This document shows, one piece after another, positions 34,625 through 43,505 of a DNA stretch of 64,000 nt (within the stretch, counting starts at the first letter, position 1; every line of letters begins with the position of its first letter). The notes below the pieces were generated by a model, which was not told the DNA's origin, searched no databases, and saw only the letters and a list, made by a program, of their open reading frames with translations. The position numbers were made by a program, and so were the translations under genes. The DNA comes from an uncultured Christensenellaceae bacterium (GTDB lineage: Bacteria; Bacillota; Clostridia; Christensenellales; Borkfalkiaceae), in NCBI GenBank assembly GCA_910588695.1, contig CAJUOV010000006.1, positions 28,616 through 92,615 on the forward strand, written 5' to 3'.

Positions 34625-37024
34625 TTATTGATAAATCGATCTGACCGATCCCGCTGCCAACTTCGCAATACGAACTTCGCCCGCCGCATCTTCCTGCTCC
34701 GCCGACACGACGATTTTGGTCGACGAAGGCGCGGCATACGATCGCATCGTAATCGCAAGCCTCGCGTCGAAAAAGGTTTCGATCAGAGAGCGGTCGATAT
34801 AAATTTCCATCGTCAGCATACCGTTTTCGATTTCAAATACCGCGTTGCCCATATCGTTCGATTCACCTTTCCCCTGCGCCCCCTGATCGACAGTTATACT
34901 TGAAACTTTTTTCGCTTTACAGTCGTAAACGAAATCCGTATAATCCGAACCGCTCTCGTTCGATTTTACGCGCACGGAGACTTTGTTCGTCTTTTCGGTG
35001 ATTCCCGTAAACGTGACGCTCAGATAGAGCATATCGCGATTGACTGCGGAAAGTTCGGCGTTCGCCTCTTCGAGGGAGAGATTCTCCTTATCTACGAGCG
35101 TCGTAACGTATTTTTCCTTCACTGCGGACACCGCGTCGATTTCGGCAAACCGCCCGTCGTCGGACAGGGTCACCTTTCTCACAAGGCTCATGCTGCACGC
35201 CCAGCCCGCAAGCCTGACTTCCGCCTCGCTGCGGTAATCCTGACTGATGCTGAACAAATACATGTCTCCCTTTTCGTCGAGCATAGCGCTCGGACCCGTA
35301 AACACGTTCGGACCGTAATCGAATCGCTTCGGCGCGTGCGCGTAATCGGGATCGGGAATAAATCTGCCCGTGATCTTGTCGAACGTACCGAGGAAGTAAT
35401 AGATGTTGTTGTCCGCCGTGGAAGCGGGCGCGGGAGAGATGATGAGAATGTGCTTCGTAATGCTTTTATCCTCATTCGACACGGGGAGCATGACGGGAAG
35501 TTCCCACGAAGTCCCGTAGTCTGCGTTCCAGTCGGAGGACGCGAGCTGATAGAGAACGCCGCGATAAACCCAGTTCATATCGACGTCGCCCGCATTGTAA
35601 TCTACTTCGACCGTGTCGGATTCGTAGAGCAGAACGCAGCCCTGTCCGTTTCTCGACGAACAGACGGTCATATAATAGACGCCGTCCTCCCGCCATACGT
35701 GCGCATCGCGGAATTCGCCCGCCTGTCCTTCTCCTTCTTTCTGCGCGATCGCAAGCTCCTCGCCCACGACCCATTCGGTCAGATAGGGATCGGTCAGATC
35801 TTTCGGATAAGCGTAGCCGATATTCTGATTGGAAATCAGTCCGTCCTCACGGAAACTGTCGTTGCCCGCCGTAAAGAAGAGCACGGGCACGTTGTTAACG
35901 TCGTTGATCGCCGCGCCCGACCACACGCCGTCGGGACACACGCTGTCAGGCATGGGCGTAATCACCTCTTTGCGGGGCGTCCAGTTGACCATATCGGTAC
36001 TCGTGAAATGTCCCCAGCAGAGCTGGCGGAAAAAAGGTCCCGCCATATTGAATTGGTGAAAAACATGGTACACGCCGTTATAGTACACGGGCGCATGCGT
36101 TTCGTTCGTCCACATCTGATAAGGTCCGCCGTGAAACTGCGTCTTATAAGGATCGTCCGTAAGGATATTCATAACCCAGATATCTTCGAATTCAATCTCG
36201 GGCATTTCGGTCATTCGAAAAGACTTTTGAATATAATCCCCGGGCAATGCCGCTTTGTAGATTTGAATTTCATCCATGAGCCCGCTCACATGGTGCAATC
36301 TCTCGTCCGCGCTCACACAGCCGATGTGCATATCTTCGTCCGAAGGCTTGCTCAGTCTGATTCCCTTGTCGAACTCGGTATAAGCGACCCGCTCGCCGTT
36401 CAGATAGAGCGCCGCATAGCCGTTTTCGCCGTCGAACACGCCCGCGACGTGATTCCATTCGTATTTATCGAGCCGTTTTTCGCCGCTCCATAGCTTATAC
36501 CATGAACCGTTCGCGCCGAACTGAAAACTCAGTTCTCCGAACCGCCAGTAGCCGAGAAGAATTCCTTCCCCCGTCGAATCCGTATGATAGGACTGCGACA
36601 GTATGGGAGTAATTTGTTCGGTGCCGTTTTTTTTGCCGTTCGGATCGTCCCACTCGAACATGCGGGGCGCAACGTATGCGCTAACCGTCAATTGATTGCC
36701 CGAAACGGTATACTCGTCGCCCGAATAAGAAATTCCGCTCGAATACCCGTCAAAGAGCAGACACCCGCCCTTAACGCCATTTTCACGCCATTCGGGATCG
36801 CGCGGCGCAATGTATTCCGCATCGTTATAGATATAAGAAATCTTCGCGTCTTTGAGATTTCCCGAAGAATCCTTTGCATATTTGCCCGCGCCCTCGTCGA
36901 ACGAAAGACTCAGACAAAGATCGCCGTCGTAATTTTTATCGCAACCGGTCAATACAAGCGCCCCGCAAAGACAACCTGCCGAAGCGACGGCCGCAACGAC
37001 CGACCATAATTTTTTTGCTTTCAT
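34625..37024 (-). CDS. LamG-GH32 lipoprotein with altered nucleophile motif
   Basis: A 799-residue lipoprotein (lipobox LTGC, Cys28) with a LamG/concanavalin domain (about residues 35-265) and a GH32-like catalytic domain (about 290-640) plus C-terminal sandwich. The usual NDPNG is N307-E308-T-H, so the nucleophile Asp is replaced by Glu. The second motif is FRD440-A and the acid/base is SWE508-LP. A propeller fold is clear from YYNGVYHVFHQFN and WGHFTSTDMVNW. It may be an atypical fructanase, a transferase or an inactive binder. The MKAKK start follows a GGGAGG site. It belongs to the transporter operon. Confidence 0.8.
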   Translation of the reverse strand: MKAKKLWSVVAAVASAGCLCGALVLTGCDKNYDGDLCLSLSFDEGAGKYAKDSSGNLKDAKISYIYNDAEYIAPRDPEWRENGVKGGCLLFDGYSSGISYSGDEYTVSGNQLTVSAYVAPRMFEWDDPNGKKNGTEQITPILSQSYHTDSTGEGILLGYWRFGELSFQFGANGSWYKLWSGEKRLDKYEWNHVAGVFDGENGYAALYLNGERVAYTEFDKGIRLSKPSDEDMHIGCVSADERLHHVSGLMDEIQIYKAALPGDYIQKSFRMTEMPEIEFEDIWVMNILTDDPYKTQFHGGPYQMWTNETHAPVYYNGVYHVFHQFNMAGPFFRQLCWGHFTSTDMVNWTPRKEVITPMPDSVCPDGVWSGAAINDVNNVPVLFFTAGNDSFREDGLISNQNIGYAYPKDLTDPYLTEWVVGEELAIAQKEGEGQAGEFRDAHVWREDGVYYMTVCSSRNGQGCVLLYESDTVEVDYNAGDVDMNWVYRGVLYQLASSDWNADYGTSWELPVMLPVSNEDKSITKHILIISPAPASTADNNIYYFLGTFDKITGRFIPDPDYAHAPKRFDYGPNVFTGPSAMLDEKGDMYLFSISQDYRSEAEVRLAGWACSMSLVRKVTLSDDGRFAEIDAVSAVKEKYVTTLVDKENLSLEEANAELSAVNRDMLYLSVTFTGITEKTNKVSVRVKSNESGSDYTDFVYDCKAKKVSSITVDQGAQGKGESNDMGNAVFEIENGMLTMEIYIDRSLIETFFDARLAITMRSYAAPSSTKIVVSAEQEDAAGEVRIAKLAAGSVRSIYQ

Positions 37025-37034
37025 ACTGCCTCCC

Positions 37035-37943
37035 TTATCCGAGATATTCGGCAATCGCCGCTAGATCGGGAAACGCCTCGATCGCGCCCTTTTTCTGCGT
37101 CGTCAAAGTTCCGCATACGCAACCGCGCTTCATGGCGTTCACGACCGATCCGATCCCTTCCGTATCAAGCGTATACAAGACGCCCGCATAGTATGCATCC
37201 CCCGCGCCCGTCGTATCCACGGGTCTGAGATCGGGCGCGCAAACTTTTATAACGCTCCCGCCGTTTTCGGAAAAAACGCTTCCCCTCTTCCCGAGCGTGA
37301 CAAACAGTTTTTTTCCTTTCGAAAGTTTCCGCACGGCGCTCTCTTCCTGTTTCTCCCCCGAAAAGAGATAGAGTTCCTCTTCCGAAAGTTTCAGAATATC
37401 CGCCGCCGCAAGATATTCCGCATAGATTTTCAACGCCTGTTCCCTGTCGGGAAAAATATCTTCTCTGTAATTAGCATCGAAGCTCACCAGCTTTCCCGCG
37501 CGCTTTGCAGCCGCTATAAGCCGATTGTAAAATTCGCGCCCCTCTTCTTCGCCCAGCGCGAGAGAGCCGAGATGAACGATGTCCGCCCTTTCTGCGATTT
37601 CACCGATCACGCTTGCATCAAAACAATAATCGGCGGTGTTCTTGCGGTAAAAACAAAAACTCCTGTCTCCGTTTTCGTCGAGATCGACGAACGCAAGCGT
37701 CGTATTTCTGTCGGAAACGTTTTGAATATGCGCGCCGAGCCCCCGCCGCGAAGCAAACTCTTTCAGAAATTTTCCGATCAGGTCTTCACCGACGCTGCCG
37801 TAAAACTCCGCGTCTCCTCCCAGTTTTTTCACGCCGCATGCAACGTTGAAGGGCGCGCCGCCCGCATGACGGGAATAGACGATCCCTTCTTCCGTCTCTT
37901 TCGCAATGAGATCGGCAAGAATTTCGCCGACGCAAATGATCAT
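37035..37943 (-). CDS. PfkB-family fructokinase
   Basis: A 302-residue ribokinase/PfkB-family kinase. It shows GGAPFNVACGVKKLGG near the N-terminus and the C-terminal ATP/anion-hole signature DTTGAGDAYYAG with the catalytic Asp. By operon context it phosphorylates fructose from GH32 action to fructose-6-phosphate. The MIICVGE start is set by an AAGGAGGGAG site; the frame is open further upstream only by overlap with the permease gene. It lies 10 bp after the permease gene. Confidence 0.88.
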   Translation of the reverse strand: MIICVGEILADLIAKETEEGIVYSRHAGGAPFNVACGVKKLGGDAEFYGSVGEDLIGKFLKEFASRRGLGAHIQNVSDRNTTLAFVDLDENGDRSFCFYRKNTADYCFDASVIGEIAERADIVHLGSLALGEEEGREFYNRLIAAAKRAGKLVSFDANYREDIFPDREQALKIYAEYLAAADILKLSEEELYLFSGEKQEESAVRKLSKGKKLFVTLGKRGSVFSENGGSVIKVCAPDLRPVDTTGAGDAYYAGVLYTLDTEGIGSVVNAMKRGCVCGTLTTQKKGAIEAFPDLAAIAEYLG

Positions 37944-37953
37944 ATCTCCCTCC

Positions 37954-38910
37954 TTATTTGAGACCGCTGAACGCGACGCCCTCGACGATATACTTCTGAC
38001 AGAAAATATATACGATCGCAATCGGAATCGTGCCGAAAGTCAAAGCCGCCATGGTCACCGACATATCGCCCGAAGCGTCCGTTCCTTTTTGCACAAGCTG
38101 TAAAAATACCTGCAAAGGCATCAGATCCTGTCTGCCCGAAAACATCAGTTGCGCAAATACGTATTCGTTCCACTGTCCCATGAAAGTGAATATCGCAACC
38201 GTCGCAAAGACGGGCTTACAGCAGGGAACAATGACCTGAAAAAAGGTCCTCAACTTTCCGCAGCCGTCGATATAAGCCGCCTCTTCGAGTTCCTTGGGAA
38301 TCCCCATAAAATAGGAGCGGAACATAAAGATATACATAGGCGACACGAACCCAGTGATCAGATAACCTAATATACTCGCTTCCCCTCTTGTGAGCCCCAG
38401 CGCGCTCAAAAGCACGTAAGTCGAAACGACGGAGGTCTCCACAGGTACGATCAGAAGCAGCAGAATAATCGTCGTAATGACCTTATGCCCGGGGAATACG
38501 ATCCGCGTCAGCGCATAGCCCGCCAGTGAATTAAGCACAAGCATGGCGAGAATGGTAATCCCGCAGTAGAGAAAGCTGTTGAAGATCGAACGCCCGAAAT
38601 AGGTATAAGCCGTAAACATCTTGCCGTAAGCCTGAAACCAGTTCGCGGGGCGCGCGGACGGCAAGAACGTCCAGAAAGTGTTCATCGCGCTGTCTATTTC
38701 CTCTTTCGTCTTCATACTGTTTGCGATCATCCAGACGACAGGAAAGAGAAAGAGTACGCAGAGAGCGGCGAGAAAGATATAAAACAAAGTTTTACCCGTT
38801 ATTTTTCCCGCTAAAATTGCGTTTTCACGCGGCGTGCCGTTTCTTTTTTGTTTGGTTCGTTTTGCAGAAACAGAGACTTCGTCCAATTCGGTTGAAATCG
38901 TATTTTCCAT
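37954..38910 (-). CDS. ABC sugar importer permease (MalG/MsmG type)
   Basis: A 318-residue inner-membrane permease with six hydrophobic segments and the ATPase-docking EAA loop (EEAAYIDGCGKLRTFFQVIVP). A charged cytoplasmic N-terminus of about 30 residues precedes the first segment. It forms the channel with the other permease one base upstream. No ATPase gene is present, so a shared MsmK-like ATPase elsewhere is expected, as is common for such importers in Firmicutes. Confidence 0.93.
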   Translation of the reverse strand: MENTISTELDEVSVSAKRTKQKRNGTPRENAILAGKITGKTLFYIFLAALCVLFLFPVVWMIANSMKTKEEIDSAMNTFWTFLPSARPANWFQAYGKMFTAYTYFGRSIFNSFLYCGITILAMLVLNSLAGYALTRIVFPGHKVITTIILLLLIVPVETSVVSTYVLLSALGLTRGEASILGYLITGFVSPMYIFMFRSYFMGIPKELEEAAYIDGCGKLRTFFQVIVPCCKPVFATVAIFTFMGQWNEYVFAQLMFSGRQDLMPLQVFLQLVQKGTDASGDMSVTMAALTFGTIPIAIVYIFCQKYIVEGVAFSGLK

Positions 38911-38911
38911 C

Positions 38912-39907
38912 TTACTTCGCCTCCGTGTTGTCGCCGCTTGTCAGTTTTCGCAACACCAGCGCGATCGTCGCCATCACGATCGTGTAAAAAAACGCGACCG
39001 CGCTCGAATAGCCGAGCCCCTTTCCGCCGTTGCGCGCTCTGTCGTAAATGAAATACGACATTGTATAAGTAGAGTTATCCGGTCCGCCCTGCGTCATGAT
39101 CATCGGCTGCGTAATCAGCTTGAACGCGCCGATCAACGTCGTTACCGCCACGAACGAAAAAGTCGGTTTGATCGCGGGAAGCGTAATCGACAAGAACATC
39201 TTCGCGGGAGACGCGCCGTCGAGCGAAGCCGCCTCGTAAAGTTCGGGCGGAATATTTTTTAATCCGGAGAGGAAAATGAGCATCTGATAGCCCGCGCCCT
39301 GCCATACCGAAACGAAGATGATAACGCCCATCGCGGTATTCGGATTTTCGAGCAACAGTTTATCCATATTGAACCCGATTTTTTCGAGCATCACGGTCAC
39401 AAGCCCCGTTCTGGACACAAGGTTGATCCACAAAAACGAAGTCACCGCGAGCGAAAGCATGACGGGCATAAAGAACGCCCAACGGAAAAAAGTATTGCAG
39501 CGGAGCTTTTTCATATTAAGGATAAGCGCAAGTCCGAGCGCCACCGCAAGCTGTACGGGCACCGCAACGACTACGAACAGAAACGTATTGCCGAGCGCTT
39601 TCCAGATAATCTTATCCTCCGCAAACATGATGCGGAAATTTTCGAATCCGATAAAGTGCGGCGGTCTGATCCCGACGTCCGTAAAATCCATATCGGTGAA
39701 CGCATATGTAAGCGAAATCGCGATCGGGACGAAAATGAACAGAATCCCGAGAACGCAGGCGGGCAGAATGAACCCGATGCCCACCAACGAATCGTTCTTT
39801 TTATAACTCGTGCCGAACAGCTTGAAATATGCTTTTTTCGGCTTTTTCGGTTTTTGAGGCAATATGTTCCGAGGTTCGGAACCGGACGCCGTATGAACGT
39901 CTTGCAT
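38912..39907 (-). CDS. ABC sugar importer permease (MalF/MsmF type)
   Basis: A 331-residue permease with six transmembrane segments and the EAA loop (YEAASLDGASPAKMFLSITLP). It partners with the downstream permease and the substrate-binding lipoprotein encoded just upstream. The N-terminal 30 residues are cytoplasmic and basic. The gap to the next gene is 1 bp, showing tight co-expression. Confidence 0.93.
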   Translation of the reverse strand: MQDVHTASGSEPRNILPQKPKKPKKAYFKLFGTSYKKNDSLVGIGFILPACVLGILFIFVPIAISLTYAFTDMDFTDVGIRPPHFIGFENFRIMFAEDKIIWKALGNTFLFVVVAVPVQLAVALGLALILNMKKLRCNTFFRWAFFMPVMLSLAVTSFLWINLVSRTGLVTVMLEKIGFNMDKLLLENPNTAMGVIIFVSVWQGAGYQMLIFLSGLKNIPPELYEAASLDGASPAKMFLSITLPAIKPTFSFVAVTTLIGAFKLITQPMIMTQGGPDNSTYTMSYFIYDRARNGGKGLGYSSAVAFFYTIVMATIALVLRKLTSGDNTEAK

Positions 39908-39919
39908 GATTCCCTCCTC

Positions 39920-41269
39920 TCAACGGATATAGGTGTCATGCGTCGCGGCGATTTCGGTGATCTTCGCCTGAATGCCGCTTAAATTGTCATTCGTTCTGAT
40001 ATAATCGATGATGTCTTTGAACGCAAGCTCGTATTCGCCCGTAAATACGGAAACGGGACGGTGTGAGGCGTAATTCATAAGATCCGCAACCTCTTTATAT
40101 GCGCCCGTCTGCAAATCTTCGTTCACGCCCTCGTCCTCGTAACTGGATTTATGGGTGGGAAAAGTTCCGATCGCTTCGAAGTATCTCATGCTCGCTTCCG
40201 CGGAAGTGAAATATTTTACGACCTGCGCAGAAGCATACGCGTCTTTGGTATCGGGAGATACGCCGAGGCACCAGCTTCCGCAACCGGAAACGACTTTCCC
40301 TTTCGTCACGCCGTCCGTCTTGACGACGACGGGCATGGGCATTGCGCCGATATTATTCAATTCCGAATTATACTGCGATGCGACGATATTGTTGAGAAGC
40401 CAAGGTCCGTGAATCACGAACGCGGCTTCCCCCGTCACGAGCGCGTACTGCGAAGAACCGGAATAACGGTACTGATTTACCTTTCCGAGCGACGCGAACG
40501 CATTCACCGCTTCTGCGGAATCGAGATTCCCCGACAGCTTTCCCGTCGCGGGATCGCACACTTTCGCCCCGACGGAATCGACGAGCGGCGCGTAAAAATA
40601 AAAGTTTCCCGCATTGCCGCCGAAGCCGTAAGTCATATCGATCTTGGCTGCGCCCCCGTTTATCGCGCCGAGCACTGCGGCAAGCTGATCCCACGTCCAA
40701 GGATTCTGCGGCGTCGCATACGAGCCGACACCCGCGCGCGTCAGCACTTCCTGCGTGACGATCTCTTTATTATAATAGAGCGCGGTCGGCGTTTCCATTG
40801 CAGACAGAGCGTAAAGTTTTCCGTCGATTGTCGCCTGCTCGATGACGCTGTCCATATAGTCGTCTTTCTCTTCCGCCGTCAGATATTCCGAAATATCGCG
40901 GATCCAGCCGTCTTTCTGATATTTTGCAATCTTCGGCGCGTCGACCGCAAGCACGTCGGGGAAACGGTTTCCCGAAGCCTTCGCCGTTTGAAGCGTATTC
41001 TGCAATGTCTCCGCGTCAGTCTGCGAACGGAGCACAACCTCGATGTGCCTGCCGTCCTGCGTTTTGAAGTCAGCCGCATTGAACGCCTCCGCAAGACTCT
41101 TGTAAACGCCGCCCTCCGCCTGTTCGAGCGTCTTGTTGATCCACATCAACACTTTTTTCGTATCCGCGGTATCTTCCAGATCCGCGTCGCCGCAGGCGGC
41201 GAGCGCCACCGCGCTTCCCGCCATAACCGCCGCCGTTGCGACAAAAGCTGCCTTTTTCAAAAATTTCAT
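39920..41269 (-). CDS. ABC sugar-binding lipoprotein
   Basis: A 449-residue extracellular solute-binding protein of the family 1 (MalE/MsmE) type. It has a signal peptide with lipobox (VALAACGDAD) and the typical SGNRFPDVLAVDAPKIAKY and GEAAFVIHGPWLLN segments. It captures the sugar and delivers it to the two permeases encoded downstream. As first gene of the operon it sits behind a strong promoter with a LacI-type operator. A fructo-oligosaccharide or sucrose ligand is inferred from the GH32 and fructokinase genes. Confidence 0.92.
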   Translation of the reverse strand: MKFLKKAAFVATAAVMAGSAVALAACGDADLEDTADTKKVLMWINKTLEQAEGGVYKSLAEAFNAADFKTQDGRHIEVVLRSQTDAETLQNTLQTAKASGNRFPDVLAVDAPKIAKYQKDGWIRDISEYLTAEEKDDYMDSVIEQATIDGKLYALSAMETPTALYYNKEIVTQEVLTRAGVGSYATPQNPWTWDQLAAVLGAINGGAAKIDMTYGFGGNAGNFYFYAPLVDSVGAKVCDPATGKLSGNLDSAEAVNAFASLGKVNQYRYSGSSQYALVTGEAAFVIHGPWLLNNIVASQYNSELNNIGAMPMPVVVKTDGVTKGKVVSGCGSWCLGVSPDTKDAYASAQVVKYFTSAEASMRYFEAIGTFPTHKSSYEDEGVNEDLQTGAYKEVADLMNYASHRPVSVFTGEYELAFKDIIDYIRTNDNLSGIQAKITEIAATHDTYIR

Positions 41270-41309
41270 GATCTTCCCTCTCCTTATAAATTTTTACATT
41301 TTTATAATA

Positions 41310-41366
41310 TGGAAACGTTTCCACATCTTTTGATTTTATCATACACCTCAAAAACCGATTTGTCAA
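41310..41366 (-). promoter_or_regulatory. fructan operon promoter and LacI-type operator
   Basis: Minus strand TTGACA (41361-41366), 17-bp spacer, TATGAT (41338-41343). Just downstream is the perfect 14-bp palindrome TGGAAACGTTTCCA (41310-41323), at about +8 to +21, a position suited to repression by the LacI-family protein. Confidence 0.8.
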
Positions 41367-41419
41367 TACTTTTTTCGAAACTTTTATCGAATTCACTAAA
41401 AAATTTTCGGGCAGAAAAA

Positions 41420-41445
41420 AACGGGGATAACTTATAATCCCCGTT
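41420..41445 (-). terminator. terminator of the TIR operon
   Basis: Minus-strand stem AACGGGGAT/ATCCCCGTT with an 8-nt loop, followed by seven Ts, 16 bp after the last stop codon. Confidence 0.75.
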
Positions 41446-41460
41446 CAACCGTTCGTTTCG

Positions 41461-42807
41461 TCAGCAATACTGTTTATACGCGTTTGCGATCTTTTCCATA
41501 AACTTGTTGTTTGCGACCTTATTTTGTGTTCTTGCTAAAAATTCGCCGATTTCTTCCACGCACTCTTCGATCTCCTCTTCGTCCAAGTCAAGTTTATCGG
41601 AATACGAAAGATATTTGATGAGCGTCAGATTATACTCCATGTCCAGATTCTCCGATAAATGAGAATCGATCGTTCCGTAATCGAAATGCTTTCTGAGCGA
41701 CGCTTTTTCGCGTTTTGTCCGTTTCAGCCACTCAACGGCTTCCTCTGCGCCGAGCGCGTCGTAAGCAATGAATTTATGTTCGCTGATATAAGACTTAAAC
41801 AGCGACAAAAGTCCGATATGGTCGTTGTTTTCGATAATGGGTGCAACCGCCTGCAATTTTTCGATTCGCAAAATGCATTCGTCCGCCAATTCGATCGTCT
41901 TATTTGCGATTCTGACCTTCCGTTCTTCCGTCAATTCGGGATTGCCCAAAAACAAATCGGTTGCAAACACCATATATTCGCAGATAAACACTTTTGCCCA
42001 TTCGTCGAAAATTCCGGTATTATCGTCCTCGATGTCGAGATCGATGCTGTTAAACTTCTCTTTGATCCTGCGGTACACCCCTTTATCGATAAATGCGGTA
42101 TTATTCTGATCGATACAAATATTCGAATATAAATCGAAAAAGGTAAGACAGATATCCACCGATATTGTCAATTCGTTTGAAAAATTATATTGATACGCCT
42201 GTTTGAACGCCTGTAATTCACGCTGCACCGCTCTCACGTCGTCAAACATCTGCGCCGCCTGCGTATAAAAAAGCAAATATTGCGCCAATTCGTAATCGGA
42301 ACACTTCGATCCCTGTTCCGAAAAATGACGTTTGATATACTCTTTGATCAAATATCTGTTATTGATCAGATACATTTTATTGGTGTTGACGGATAATTTC
42401 TGTCTCGCAAGAAAATAATTCACGATCCCTTCCACCAAAGTGTCGGTATCGGTATCGTCAATCGGCTCCACGAACGAATTGTCGAAATCGGACGGAAGCA
42501 TCAAATCCTCGTTTGCGAGTTTCACACAGTGAACTTTGGTTAAACCGTAGCTCGCCAACGCGTACCCGAGTTCGAAAAACAAATTATTGCTGATCAACCC
42601 GTCTCCCCGCTTCTGAAAAATGATGATCGCCTGATTGCAGCTTTTGATCTGCTGCAAAACCGTGTCTCCGACGGAAGCGAAATTGGAGTCGTTTGTTCCG
42701 TTTCCGCCGATAAAGCACTTATAATTGCATCTGTTTTCCAAAATGTGCTTTACCCTCAACGCAAGTTCGCTCGTTCCGCTCCAAGCTATAAATACCCTGT
42801 CTTTCAT
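41461..42807 (-). CDS. TIR-like nucleotide-binding protein (PF10137/CAP12-like)
   Basis: A 448-residue protein. Its N-terminal 120 residues (MKDRVFIAWSGTSELALRV ... CNQAIIIF ... NNLFFELGYALASYG) match the TIR-like fold of PF10137, found as the NAD-degrading effector in cyclic-nucleotide defence systems. The conserved Glu of the LFFELGY motif is present. The rest is a helical domain of unknown family, possibly for sensing or oligomerisation. The start is fixed by a GGAG site. It is the last gene of a four-gene operon with a second TIR protein. NADase activity on activation is inferred from family knowledge. Confidence 0.75.
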   Translation of the reverse strand: MKDRVFIAWSGTSELALRVKHILENRCNYKCFIGGNGTNDSNFASVGDTVLQQIKSCNQAIIIFQKRGDGLISNNLFFELGYALASYGLTKVHCVKLANEDLMLPSDFDNSFVEPIDDTDTDTLVEGIVNYFLARQKLSVNTNKMYLINNRYLIKEYIKRHFSEQGSKCSDYELAQYLLFYTQAAQMFDDVRAVQRELQAFKQAYQYNFSNELTISVDICLTFFDLYSNICIDQNNTAFIDKGVYRRIKEKFNSIDLDIEDDNTGIFDEWAKVFICEYMVFATDLFLGNPELTEERKVRIANKTIELADECILRIEKLQAVAPIIENNDHIGLLSLFKSYISEHKFIAYDALGAEEAVEWLKRTKREKASLRKHFDYGTIDSHLSENLDMEYNLTLIKYLSYSDKLDLDEEEIEECVEEIGEFLARTQNKVANNKFMEKIANAYKQYC

Positions 42808-42827
42808 CTGTATTCTCTCCTTTTTTA

Positions 42828-43505
42828 TTACTTTGCGACCGACGTGCGATCCACATATTCTTTCAATTCGTAATAATCCGAAACGATATCGATCCCGGGA
42901 CTGATTTCCTGCAATCTTTTCAGTTTTTTCTCCGTCGGAGCCACGCCGACAAATTTGCAGCGCATTCTCTGCGCGCACTCATGATCGCGGCCGGTATCCC
43001 CGAAAAACAGAGCGTCTGCCGCAGTGCGGTTCAACTCGCGCAGCGTTTCTCTCAAAGTAAACGGATCGGGTTTCATCAGCTGCGGCTGCGCGCCGATCCG
43101 ACCCGAAACGGGAACGTTTAATCCGTTGCAGTAAAGGTTCAGAAATTCCAAAACGCATTCGCGCGAATTATTCGTCGCAATTCCGATCGGATAACCTTCA
43201 CCGTATAAACGCGGCAAAATCTCGCCGACGCCGTGCACGGGTCCGCAGTTTCTGACGGCATCCAGCTCCGCGGAAACCAATACCCCGTTCATCTCCCGAA
43301 ACAGAACTTTTTTTTGTTCCGCGTCGAGACCGCGACGGCTTCGGATCGCGTCAAAAACGTCAAACGCATCTTGTTCAGCCGAAAACGGTATGCCGTGCCT
43401 ATTCATTCTGACGCACATTTCGTTCACCACGGCGCTCAGATCATAGTTCTGGAACAATCTGCACATCGTGCCGTCGAAATCGAATACTAACCCCCGACGA
43501 TCCAC
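42828..43505 (-). CDS. HAD-superfamily hydrolase
   Basis: A 225-residue phosphatase-like HAD enzyme. Motif I is VFDFDGTM (nucleophile D9, acid D11), motif II is GIATNN, and motif IV is FFGDTGRDH. The helical cap (about residues 20-85) resembles phosphoglycolate or nucleotide phosphatases. It overlaps the upstream TIR gene by 19 bp and precedes the second TIR gene by 20 bp. In this operon it could hydrolyse a phosphorylated nucleotide or sugar signal, but the substrate is not evident. Confidence 0.85.
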   Translation of the reverse strand: MDRRGLVFDFDGTMCRLFQNYDLSAVVNEMCVRMNRHGIPFSAEQDAFDVFDAIRSRRGLDAEQKKVLFREMNGVLVSAELDAVRNCGPVHGVGEILPRLYGEGYPIGIATNNSRECVLEFLNLYCNGLNVPVSGRIGAQPQLMKPDPFTLRETLRELNRTAADALFFGDTGRDHECAQRMRCKFVGVAPTEKKLKRLQEISPGIDIVSDYYELKEYVDRTSVAK

